This document shows positions 1 through 7,749 of a DNA stretch of 7,749 nucleotides, in pieces. A program made the position numbers and the translations under genes. A model generated the notes under the pieces. That model was given only the letters and a program-made list of their open reading frames with translations. It made no database searches and had not been told where the DNA came from. The first letter of the stretch is position 1. Every line of letters begins with the position of its first letter. The stretch lies in assembly GCA_005882155.1 (NCBI GenBank), contig VBCQ01000028.1, positions 1 through 7,749 of the forward strand, given 5' to 3'. Source of the DNA: Betaproteobacteria bacterium (GTDB lineage: Bacteria > Pseudomonadota > Gammaproteobacteria > Burkholderiales > Burkholderiaceae_C).

Positions 1-321
1 CTCGCCTCGGTCAAGCGCGCCCACATCGGCTGCCCCGAGCTCGTCGCGCTGCTGCCGCCGGCGCCGCGCATGCTGGCGCGGCTCGTCGTCGAATTGCTCG
101 TGATCGTCTTCTTCGGGCTCGTCGGCTGGACCGGCACCAGCGTGCTCGGCGTGCTCGAGACCGACCATCTCGTGAGCCTGCCCGAGGTCTCGATCGGCTT
201 CGTCCAGTCGGTCGTGCCGATCAGTGCGGCGCTGATCATCGCGGCCGAGCTGCTGAACCTGCCGCGCGCGATTGCCGACGCCGGCCGTGAGAGCCCGATC
301 ACCGGCGGCGCGTCGCACTGA
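1..321 (+). CDS. TRAP transporter small permease, DctQ type (5' end outside window)
   Basis: This is the C-terminal 106 residues of a TRAP (tripartite ATP-independent periplasmic) transporter small membrane subunit. The frame is open from base 1, so the ATG at 70 is internal and the true start lies upstream. Before that ATG the frame reads KRAHIGCPELVALLPP, which resembles the conserved R-x-H-I-x-V/C segment DctQ proteins carry between their second and third membrane helices. Two hydrophobic helices follow, around residues 27-49 and 68-90 of the visible part, matching the last two of the usual four. The stop codon shares one base with the start of the large permease gene (TGATG), a typical DctQ-DctM coupling. 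The small subunit pairs with DctM in the inner membrane to form the permease. The short length alone gives weak family signal; the neighbour makes the call firm. The substrate is unknown. Confidence 0.85.
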   Translation, partial: LASVKRAHIGCPELVALLPPAPRMLARLVVELLVIVFFGLVGWTGTSVLGVLETDHLVSLPEVSIGFVQSVVPISAALIIAAELLNLPRAIADAGRESPITGGASH

Positions 322-1604
322 TGAGCATCCTGCTGCTGTTCGCCTGCGTGCTCGCGCTCGTCGTCATCGACGTGCCGATCGCCGTCTCGCTCGGCATCGT
401 CGCGCTCGTCGCGATGCTCGTCACGCACGGCTCCGGCTCACTGCCGAACCTGCCGATCGTCTTGTACAACGGCGCGACGAGCTTTCCGCTGATCGCGATC
501 CCGCTGTTCATCCTCGCCGGCGCGATCATGAACGCGTCGGGCATCTCGCGCCGGCTGATCGCGCTCGCGTCGGCGGTGATCGGCTTTGTGCGCGGCGGCC
601 TCGCGATGGTGTCGATCGGCGCGTCGCTGTTCTTCGCCGAGATCTCGGGCTCGGCGGTGGCCGACGTGTCGGCCCTCGGCTCGATCCTGATTCCGGCGAT
701 GAAGGTCAAGGGCTACCCGGCGCCGGTTGCCGCCGCGATCATGTCGTCGGCGGCAACGCTCGCGGTGATCATCCCGCCGTCGATCCCGATGATCCTGTAC
801 GCCGTGATGGCCGAGACCTCGGTCGTCAAACTGTTCGTCGCCGGCATCGTGCCGGGTTTCGCCGGCGGGTTCGGGCTGATGGGCATGGCGTACTACTTCG
901 CGCGCCGCTACAACCTGCCGCGCGAAGAAGCGTTCGCCTGGTCGCGCGTCACGCGCACGCTGCGCGAAGCGTTCTGGGCACTGACGCTGCCGCTGATCAT
1001 TCTTGGCGCGATCTTCGGCGGCGTCGTCACCGCCACCGAAGGCGCGGCGCTTGCGGTGATCGCGGCGCTCTTCATCGGGCTCGTCGTCTACCGCGAGCTC
1101 GACATGAAGCACCTCAAGGCGGCGATGATCGAAGGCGGCGTGCAGACCGCGGTCGTGATGATGCTGGTCGCCGCATCGGCACTGCTCGGCACCTACCTCA
1201 CCGAGATCCAGGCGCCGCAGCAGCTCGCCCGCTCGATCACCGAAATGACGACCAACAAGTGGCTGGTTCTCGCGCTGCTCAACGTGTTGTTCCTGCTGCT
1301 CGGCATGTTCCTGCATTCGGCCGCGGCGATCATCCTCGTCGTGCCGGTCGTGATGCCGGTCGTGCGCGCGGTCGGCATCGACCCGGTGCACTTCGGCCTG
1401 ATCGTGACGATCAACCTCGGCATCGGCCAGCAGACCCCGCCGGTCGCGTCGGTGCTGATGGTCGCCTGCTCGATCGCCAAGGCGAGCGTGTGGGAGGTGA
1501 CCAAGGTCAACATCTATTTCATCGGTGTGCTGCTCGCGGTGCTGCTCGTCGTGACCTATGTGCCGGTCACCGGGCTCGGGCTGGTCGAGTACTTCTACAA
1601 GTAG
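321..1604 (+). CDS. TRAP transporter large permease, DctM type
   Basis: A complete 427-residue protein, the usual length for the DctM/SiaM large subunit, which forms the ion-coupled transport channel in the inner membrane. The sequence is almost entirely hydrophobic helices. Family landmarks are visible: FFAEISGSAVADVSALGS near residues 104-121, the IIPPSIPMI turn near 150-158, LFVAGIVPG near 171-179, TATEGAA near 237-243 and GQQTPPVASVL near 369-379. The paired Pro-rich segments (IPPS and TPPV) are the inverted-repeat re-entrant hairpins of this transporter fold. The start ATG overlaps the upstream dctQ stop by one base with no good Shine-Dalgarno sequence, so translational coupling is likely. 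The family moves C4-dicarboxylates, sialic acid, aromatic or keto acids and other carboxylates using a periplasmic binding protein. The downstream acyl-CoA genes suggest an organic acid, but the exact substrate cannot be inferred. Confidence 0.96.
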   Translation: MSILLLFACVLALVVIDVPIAVSLGIVALVAMLVTHGSGSLPNLPIVLYNGATSFPLIAIPLFILAGAIMNASGISRRLIALASAVIGFVRGGLAMVSIGASLFFAEISGSAVADVSALGSILIPAMKVKGYPAPVAAAIMSSAATLAVIIPPSIPMILYAVMAETSVVKLFVAGIVPGFAGGFGLMGMAYYFARRYNLPREEAFAWSRVTRTLREAFWALTLPLIILGAIFGGVVTATEGAALAVIAALFIGLVVYRELDMKHLKAAMIEGGVQTAVVMMLVAASALLGTYLTEIQAPQQLARSITEMTTNKWLVLALLNVLFLLLGMFLHSAAAIILVVPVVMPVVRAVGIDPVHFGLIVTINLGIGQQTPPVASVLMVACSIAKASVWEVTKVNIYFIGVLLAVLLVVTYVPVTGLGLVEYFYK

Positions 1605-1610
1605 ACGACG

Positions 1611-2320
1611 ATGGCAGAGACGATCCTCATCGAACGCGACGGCGCGATCGCGACCGTCGTGCTGAATCGCCCCGAGAAACTCAACGCGCTGACCAAGTCG
1701 ATGTGGCAGCGGCTCGGCGAGGTGTTCCCGGCAACGACATCGGCGAGTTCGCGAGCGAGCGCTCGAACGTCGACCAGGCACGTGCCTACGGCGCGGTGAT
1801 GGCGCGCACGATCGCCGCGATCGACGCCTGCCGGCATCCGGTCGTCGCGCAGATCCACGGCATCTGCGTGGGTGGCGGGCTCGAGATCGCAGGCGTCGCC
1901 GACCTGCGAATCTGCGGCGAGTCGAGCCGCTTCGGCGTGCCGGTCAATCGGCTCGGCCTCGTGATGTCGCATGCCGAGATCGGCGCGTTGATCCGGCTTG
2001 CCGGCGAGGCCGCGGCGCTCGAGATCCTGCTCGAAGGGCGGGTCTTCGACGCCCGCGAGGCGCTCGCCAAGCGGCTCGTTACGCGGGTCGTTCCCGACGA
2101 CCAGGTCGCCGCCGAAGCGCAGGCCGCGGCACAGCGCATCGCTGCCGGCGCGCCGCTCGTCGTGCGCTGGCACAAGCGCTTCGCACGCCGGCTGCGCGAC
2201 CCCGCACCGCTCAGCCAAGCCGAGATCGAAGAGGGCTACGCTTGCTTCGGCAGCGAAGACTTTCGCATCGGGTATCAAGCCTTCCTCGCCAAGATCACGC
2301 CGGAGTTCAAGGGCCGATGA
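1611..2320 (+). pseudogene. enoyl-CoA hydratase/isomerase family gene, broken by internal deletion and frameshift
   Basis: The ATG at 1611 starts a typical crotonase N-terminus (ILIERDGAIATVVLNRPEKL) that runs in one frame to about 1727. From there the family similarity continues one base back, in another frame (PGNDIGEFASE from 1727), to the TGA at 2318-2320. The joined product would be about 236 residues, against roughly 255-265 for the family. The missing part is the conserved strand region that normally lies between LGEVF and the F-S-x-G-x-D oxyanion-hole motif. The lost DNA must be 3n+1 bases, about 70 if some 23 residues are absent. The distal part keeps GGGLE (Glu codon 1883-1885) and a normal crotonase C-terminus ending ITPEFKGR. 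The second catalytic Glu position of rat mitochondrial hydratase is Val here (codon 1943-1945, FGVPVN), so even the intact parent may not have been a standard hydratase. The gene lies 6 bp after dctM and overlaps the CoA-transferase start by 4 bases. A distal fragment from the in-frame ATG at 1799 (173 residues) could still be translated. A consensus or assembly error is the main alternative to a real pseudogene. Confidence 0.85.
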
Positions 2321-3513
2321 ACGGGCCGCTCGCAGGGATTAAGGTCGTCGAGCTGGCGCAGATCATGGCCGGGCCGACCTGCGGGCTGATGCTCGCCGAC
2401 CTCGGCGCCGACGTGATCAAGGTCGAGAAGTTGCCGGGCGGCGACGACAGCCGCTCGTACCGCCAGCACACGATCGATGGCGAGTCAGCGCCGTTCCTGA
2501 TGATGAACCGCAACAAGCGCGGCATCGCCGTCAACCTGAAGGTCGAAGGCGGGCTCGACGTGGTCAAGCGCCTGCTCGCCGATGCCGACGTGCTGATCGA
2601 GAACTACCGCCTCGGCACGCTCGACAAGCTCGGCCTCGGCCACGAAGTTCTCGAGCAGCTCAACCCGCGCCTCGTCTACTGCGCGATCTCGGGCTACGGC
2701 CGCACCGGGCCGTATGCCGACAAAGGCGGCTTCGATCTGATCGCGCAGGGCTTCTCGGGGCTGATGAGCATCACCGGGCATCCGGGCGGCGAGCCGGTCA
2801 AGTCGGGGTCGCCGGTGGCCGACATCAACGCCGGCATCCTCGCCGCGCTCGGTGTCGTCGCTGCGCTGGTCAGCCGCAGCGTCAGCGGCAAGGGACAGGT
2901 GGTCGACACCTCGCTGATGGAAGCGGCAGTGCAGCAGACCTACTGGCAGTCGGCGCTGTTTTTTGCGACCGGCGTGAACCCCGAGCCGACCGGCTCGAGC
3001 CACGTGCTCGCAGCGCCCTACCAGGCCTTCCCGACGCAGGACGGCTGGATCAACATCGGCGGCGCCAACCAAGCCAACTGGGAGCGCATCGCCGCGGTCG
3101 TCGGTCTGCCCGAGCTGGTGGCCGACGTGCGCTTCAAGACCAACGCCGACCGCATGACGCATCGGCACGAGCTGGCGGACCTGATCGCTGCGCGCACCAA
3201 GACGCGCAGCTCGGCGGCGTGGGTGGCAGACCTCGAAGCGAGCGGTGTGCCGGTCGGGCCGATCAACAAGATCGGCGAGATGCTGGCCGACCCGCAGGTG
3301 GTCGCGCGCGAGATGGTGCTCGAGGTCGACCACCCGCGCGGCGGCAAGACCCGAACCATCGGGCTGCCGATCAAGCTGTCGGACACGCCGGGCTCGGTGC
3401 GCAATGCGGCGCCGCTGCTCGGCCAGCACACCCGCGAGGTGTTGCGCTCGCTCGGCTACAGCGATGCCGAGATCCAGTCGCTGCAAGAGCGCGGCGCGGT
3501 CGCCTGCGCTTAG
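2317..3513 (+). CDS. CaiB/BaiF family (family III) CoA-transferase
   Basis: A complete 398-residue protein, the usual family length. These enzymes transfer CoA between an acyl-CoA and a free carboxylic acid through an aspartyl-CoA intermediate. Landmarks are the N-terminal PLAGIKVVELAQIMAGP with LADLGADVIKVE (residues 5-36), RNKRGIAVNLK (65-75), DVLIENYRLGTLDKLGL (91-107), the AISGYGRTGPYADKGGFD segment (123-140) and, decisively, Asp169 in PVADINAG (codon 2821-2823). That Asp sits at the same number and context as the nucleophile Asp169 of formyl-CoA transferase and CaiB. The frame is open upstream to 2242, but the ATG at 2317 gives the canonical N-terminus and an ATGA overlap with the preceding gene's stop. 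A GGAG lies 11 bases upstream, and an AAGGG sits very close to the start. Context suggests it activates a carboxylic acid imported by the TRAP system. Other family members are alpha-methylacyl-CoA racemases and mesaconyl- or succinyl-CoA transferases, so the substrate is open. Confidence 0.96.
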   Translation: MNGPLAGIKVVELAQIMAGPTCGLMLADLGADVIKVEKLPGGDDSRSYRQHTIDGESAPFLMMNRNKRGIAVNLKVEGGLDVVKRLLADADVLIENYRLGTLDKLGLGHEVLEQLNPRLVYCAISGYGRTGPYADKGGFDLIAQGFSGLMSITGHPGGEPVKSGSPVADINAGILAALGVVAALVSRSVSGKGQVVDTSLMEAAVQQTYWQSALFFATGVNPEPTGSSHVLAAPYQAFPTQDGWINIGGANQANWERIAAVVGLPELVADVRFKTNADRMTHRHELADLIAARTKTRSSAAWVADLEASGVPVGPINKIGEMLADPQVVAREMVLEVDHPRGGKTRTIGLPIKLSDTPGSVRNAAPLLGQHTREVLRSLGYSDAEIQSLQERGAVACA

Positions 3514-3537
3514 CTACTCGGTGCTGGGAGTCGGTGA

Positions 3538-3554
3538 CGCCGGGCGAGCCGGCG
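3538..3554. other. GC-rich hairpin after the CoA-transferase gene
   Basis: CGCCGG and CCGGCG form a perfect 6-bp stem around a 5-base loop, 25 bases after the CoA-transferase stop. No T-tract follows on either strand, so it does not qualify as a standard intrinsic terminator. It could stabilise the mRNA 3' end or assist Rho-dependent termination, or it may be chance in GC-rich DNA. Confidence 0.3.
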
Positions 3555-3633
3555 AGCATGAACACGACGGCCGCGACCCAGTGTCTGTTATCCGTTGCGC
3601 AGCGGCTCCTCATGCCGACGTGATCGAGTGTCT

Positions 3634-3656
3634 CTTCAGATGAGAATCGCCTGAAG
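3634..3656. other. inverted repeat between convergent genes
   Basis: CTTCAG (3634-3639) and CTGAAG (3651-3656) form a 6-bp stem with an 11-base loop, 15 bases past the stop of the TonB-like gene on the minus strand. There is no adjacent T-tract. The position between two convergent stop codons would suit a termination-related element, but the pairing is weak and chance is a fair explanation. I see no gene in the 158-bp gap. Confidence 0.22.
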
Positions 3657-3671
3657 CCTGTCACTGTCGCA

Positions 3672-4853
3672 TCAGTACAGTCGGATCGCCATGTCGAAGT
3701 ACCAGGTCCGGCGGATCTCGATCACGTCGAACTCGCGGGCCAGGCCCGGCGAAAACGCCTGGTACGGCACCTGGCTGCGCACGACGCGTTCTATCGCTTC
3801 GTCGAGGGCCGCCACGCCGCTGGAGCGAACGAAGGTCACCGACTCCACCGAGCCGTCGCTTCGAATGGCCACCGTCACGAGCGGATCGGTGTGAGGCTGC
3901 TTCGCCGCTTCGCGGACCATATCGAACGTCATATTCAGCTCGATCTTCCGGCTCCAGGCTTCCGCGTACAGGATGAGTTCCGCGTTGGGGTCGGTGCGAC
4001 CGAAGAGCCTGCCTCGACGCGCACTGCTCGCGTCACGCCGGGCGGCTTCCTCGTCCAGCTGTCGTCCTATCGCCCGAAGCGTCGCTTCCCGTCTTGCCGC
4101 CGCCTCTTGTGCAACGTCGACCGGTGCGGCCGCGACCTGTGCCGCCTCTTGCCGTGCCACCTCTTGCCGTGCCGCCTCTTGCCGTGCAGCCGCCTGCCGT
4201 GCGGCCTCCTGGCGTTCGGTCTCCAGCCGCGCGGTCTCGACCCGCGCCGCTTCCTGACGGGCGATATCCTGCCGCGCCGCCTCCAGTTGCTGCGCCTGCC
4301 GTTGCGCCTCCTGCATGGCGCGATCGAGCTTGGCCAGTTCAATGGCTTGCTCTCGCGCTGCATCCCCAGCATCTCGAAGCGGTGGCATTGCGATCTCCGG
4401 GCTCGAGGCGCTTGGCGCCGCCGCGACGACGGGCGTTGGTGGCGCTGGAGTGGCGGGCACGACCCGAATGGCCTCGTCGGGCCGTGCCAAGGCGATCACG
4501 GCCGGCTCGGGGATCGGCGGGGGCGCTGTGTCACCGGGCCCATCGGTGCGCGATGGCGTTTTCGCAGCGTGCGAAGCGGTCGCGGCGTCGCTCTTTGGAT
4601 GGGCTTCGGCCCTCGGCTTGGCCTCCGCCACGATCGCTGCTGCTGGCGCCGCTGCCGCCGGCTCCGTGGCCGTGACCGGCGCCGGAACGAGCACGACGTG
4701 CAGATCGGGCACCTCGATCCGTCGATCCTGCCAGGGGAACCCGAAGCCCGGAAGCCCAAGTCCCTGGCCGTCGAAGATCAGGCTCAACAGCAGCGTGTGG
4801 ATCAGCAGGGAGAGCAGCAGCGCAAGCGTCAGTCGCCGGCGTTCAGGGCTCAT
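3672..4853 (-). CDS. TonB/TolA-like energy transducer family protein
   Basis: A 393-residue protein from the ATG at 4853. The N-terminus is a short basic tail (SPERRR) and one membrane helix, LTLALLLSLLIHTLLLSLIF. It contains Ser15-x3-His19, the same spacing as Ser16/His20 of E. coli TonB, which contact ExbB-ExbD. A Pro/Ala-rich region follows (about residues 50-165), then a charged Ala/Arg/Gln/Glu helix built from five-residue repeats of the ARQEA type (about 180-270). Last comes a TonB-type C-terminal domain from about 295, with VTVAIRSDGSVESVTFVRSS and the closing RRTWYF. Such proteins span the periplasm and couple inner-membrane energy to outer-membrane partners; the long Ala-rich helix also recalls TolA. 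The start is uncertain: the frame is open to a GTG at 5042 (456 residues) and has an in-frame TTG at 4955 preceded by GGAG. I chose 4853 because it places the SxxxH motif as in TonB. No exbB/exbD or receptor gene is in the window. The gene is divergent from katG. Confidence 0.85.
   Translation of the reverse strand: MSPERRRLTLALLLSLLIHTLLLSLIFDGQGLGLPGFGFPWQDRRIEVPDLHVVLVPAPVTATEPAAAAPAAAIVAEAKPRAEAHPKSDAATASHAAKTPSRTDGPGDTAPPPIPEPAVIALARPDEAIRVVPATPAPPTPVVAAAPSASSPEIAMPPLRDAGDAAREQAIELAKLDRAMQEAQRQAQQLEAARQDIARQEAARVETARLETERQEAARQAAARQEAARQEVARQEAAQVAAAPVDVAQEAAARREATLRAIGRQLDEEAARRDASSARRGRLFGRTDPNAELILYAEAWSRKIELNMTFDMVREAAKQPHTDPLVTVAIRSDGSVESVTFVRSSGVAALDEAIERVVRSQVPYQAFSPGLAREFDVIEIRRTWYFDMAIRLY
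4141..4305 (-). repeat. 15-bp tandem repeat array inside the TonB-like gene
   Basis: About eleven consecutive 15-bp units of the form GCCGCCTCTTGCCGT (plus strand). The first three are almost identical and the later ones increasingly diverged. Read on the coding strand, each unit gives a pentapeptide such as ARQEA, ARQEV, ARVET or ARLET. The array encodes the helical spacer of the TonB-like protein. The period is a multiple of three, so copy-number changes would lengthen or shorten the periplasmic rod without breaking the frame. Confidence 0.85.
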
Positions 4854-5155
4854 GTGTTGGCGCAGCAGCTGGACATGGCTTGCGTCTTGCGGAGATCCCG
4901 CCGGCTTCGGGTCAGACGGCTGTGCCGGCGCGCCGCTGGAAACTGTGGAACTCAAGCGTGCTCCGCCGTCGCTGCTCGGACACTGCTGGCGCGGGGCAGG
5001 ATGGCCCCTTGCCCTGTCCGCCTGTCGACCTGACAGGCGCACCGGTCATGACCTTGCCAAAGCACCTCGGAGACATCCGTGAACCGCATCCGGTCCATTG
5101 TCTTATCCAAACCGGTCAGACTCGGGCGCGTTCGAAAGTCGATGCGAGTTCGTCG

Positions 5156-5170
5156 ATGGACGGCGACTAT
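5156..5170. promoter_or_regulatory. possible OxyR-like (LysR-type) half-site upstream of katG
   Basis: ATGG-N7-CTAT has the 15-base layout of one OxyR half-site (ATAG-N7-CTAT) and the LysR-type T-N11-A pattern. The inner T and A of the consensus are not matched, and the expected second half after a 7-base gap (from 5178) is poor. It lies 84 bases before the katG start, a plausible place for an activator site. The support is positional and weak, and OxyR control of katG is family knowledge rather than something shown here. Confidence 0.2.
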
Positions 5171-5241
5171 CGATCCGATTCAAACTTCTCTGCGCACGAT
5201 CGCGTGTGGCGCCTCTAAGCTATTGATCCGCGCAACGTCAT

Positions 5242-5247
5242 AGGAGA
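5242..5247 (+). promoter_or_regulatory. ribosome binding site of katG
   Basis: AGGAGA lies 7 bases before the ATG at 5255. It is the clearest Shine-Dalgarno sequence in the window and fixes the katG start. Confidence 0.85.
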
Positions 5248-5254
5248 AAGTCGC

Positions 5255-7369
<2,115 letters not shown>

Positions 7370-7390
7370 ACGGAGTCATCGCCAGGAATC

Positions 7391-7749
7391 TCAGGTGCCA
7401 CCCGCAGTCTCGCAAAACGTGACGCTGAGGCGGCCCCGCTCGAACAGGAAAGACGGCGCGATGCCGAACGTGGCGCGAAACGTGCGCGACAGATGTGCGG
7501 AATCGGCGAATCCCGCCTCGTGAGCCGCCTCGGTCAAGCTCGATCCGCGCATGGCCGCTTGCGCGGCCGCTCGCAGACGACACCACAAGACGTAGCGGCG
7601 CAACGGCACACCGGTCGCTGCGCGGAAGCGATGCGCAAGTCGGCTGGGAGAACGGTGCGCGGCTGCCGCCAAGCCCGCCAACGTGATGCGTCCGTCGAGC
7701 CGCTGCCGGACGAGAGTGCAAACCTGCGAAATCAAGGCGTCTTCGCCCG
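7391..7749 (-). CDS. AraC-family transcriptional regulator (N-terminal part outside window)
   Basis: The C-terminal 118 residues of an AraC/XylS-type regulator; the frame stays open to the window edge, so the TTG at 7735 is internal. Both helix-turn-helix units of the DNA-binding domain are visible. The first is in ITLAGLAAAAHRSPSRLAHRF, leading into TGVPLRRYVLWCRLRAA. The second is in SLTEAAHEAGFADSAHLSRT, followed by FRATFGIAPS, the classic AraC signature. A short tail after the signature ends in FCETAGGT. The effector-binding or N-terminal domain that would indicate its signal is missing. It converges on katG with only 21 bp between the stop codons, so it is not in an operon with katG, and a role in katG control cannot be claimed from position alone. 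Members with this ligand-poor context often regulate themselves or a neighbouring gene on the far side. Confidence 0.93.
   Translation of the reverse strand, partial: GEDALISQVCTLVRQRLDGRITLAGLAAAAHRSPSRLAHRFRAATGVPLRRYVLWCRLRAAAQAAMRGSSLTEAAHEAGFADSAHLSRTFRATFGIAPSFLFERGRLSVTFCETAGGT

Larger units (their letters stand above)
4854..5254. promoter_or_regulatory. divergent intergenic region between the tonB-like gene and katG
   Basis: This 401-bp stretch (212 bp if the TonB-like gene starts at the GTG at 5042) must hold the promoters of both divergent genes. The half next to the TonB-like gene is open in that gene's frame and could code for an N-terminal extension. Visible elements in the rest are a perfect 10-bp palindrome GGTCATGACC (5044-5053), the octamer ACCGGTCA at 5041-5048 and again at 5111-5118, an OxyR-like half-site at 5156-5170 and the katG ribosome binding site. 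I could not identify convincing -35/-10 pairs in either direction, and I see no further gene. Confidence 0.5.

Noticed and set aside
438..1781. 447-codon minus-strand open frame opposite dctM
   Set aside because: It is rich in Arg, Asp and His with no domain and is exactly what the complement of hydrophobic GC-rich codons gives. dctM is firmly identified on the other strand.
272..2320. 682-codon plus-strand open frame spanning dctM and the hydratase-like gene
   Set aside because: Before about 1727 it is an Arg/Ala/His-rich out-of-frame reading of the well-supported dctM gene. Only the part after 1727 is real crotonase sequence. The long fusion is a product of GC-rich codon bias plus the frameshift.
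3371..3664. 97-codon minus-strand frame covering the gap between the convergent genes
   Set aside because: Most of it overlaps the CoA-transferase gene antisense, there is no family similarity, and the part in the gap has no clear ribosome binding site or conserved motif.
4141..4305. Repeat array considered as a CRISPR
   Set aside because: The units are 15 bp and directly adjacent with no unique spacers, and they encode a regular peptide repeat in frame.
3891..5033. 380-codon plus-strand frame opposite the TonB-like gene
   Set aside because: The protein is Arg/Leu/Cys-rich and repetitive because it reads the 15-bp repeats antisense. The opposite strand has a clear membrane anchor and TonB domain.

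Overview
The window reads as a piece of a GC-rich proteobacterial chromosome, roughly two thirds G+C by eye. Tightly packed catabolic genes, TRAP transporter permeases, a TonB-like protein and a catalase-peroxidase with an AraC-type neighbour fit Betaproteobacteria, most likely Burkholderiales. That placement is an inference from protein style, because no rRNA or other phylogenetic marker is present.

Left part (1-3513, plus strand): a compact operon. It holds the 3' end of a TRAP transporter small permease (DctQ type), a complete large permease (DctM type), an enoyl-CoA hydratase/isomerase-family gene and a complete family III (CaiB/BaiF) CoA-transferase. Three junctions are overlapping or nearly so: TGATG, then 6 bp, then ATGA. 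The layout suggests uptake of an organic acid, activation by CoA transfer and processing of the acyl-CoA. The substrate cannot be read from the sequence, and the substrate-binding protein (DctP) is outside the window. The hydratase-family gene is broken: its first 39 codons are in one frame and the rest in another, and the conserved segment between them (about 23 residues) is missing. It also has Val where classical hydratases carry the second catalytic Glu.

Middle (3672-4853 or up to 5042, minus strand): a TonB/TolA-like envelope protein. It has an N-terminal membrane anchor with the TonB-type SxxxH spacing, a Pro/Ala-rich stretch, an Ala/Arg/Gln/Glu helix encoded by a 15-bp tandem repeat, and a TonB C-terminal domain. 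It converges on the CoA-transferase gene across a 158-bp gap containing only two weak hairpins. No exbB or exbD is visible.

Right part (5255-7749): a complete catalase-peroxidase gene (katG) with all expected heme-pocket residues and a clear ribosome binding site. It is divergent from the TonB-like gene and convergent, 21 bp apart, with the 3' end of an AraC-family regulator that runs off the window. The tonB-like/katG intergenic region holds a 10-bp palindrome and one imperfect OxyR-like half-site, both weak.

No CRISPR array, IS element, tRNA, rRNA or obvious novel defence or mobile system was found. The most notable items are the broken hydratase-like gene and its unusual active site.
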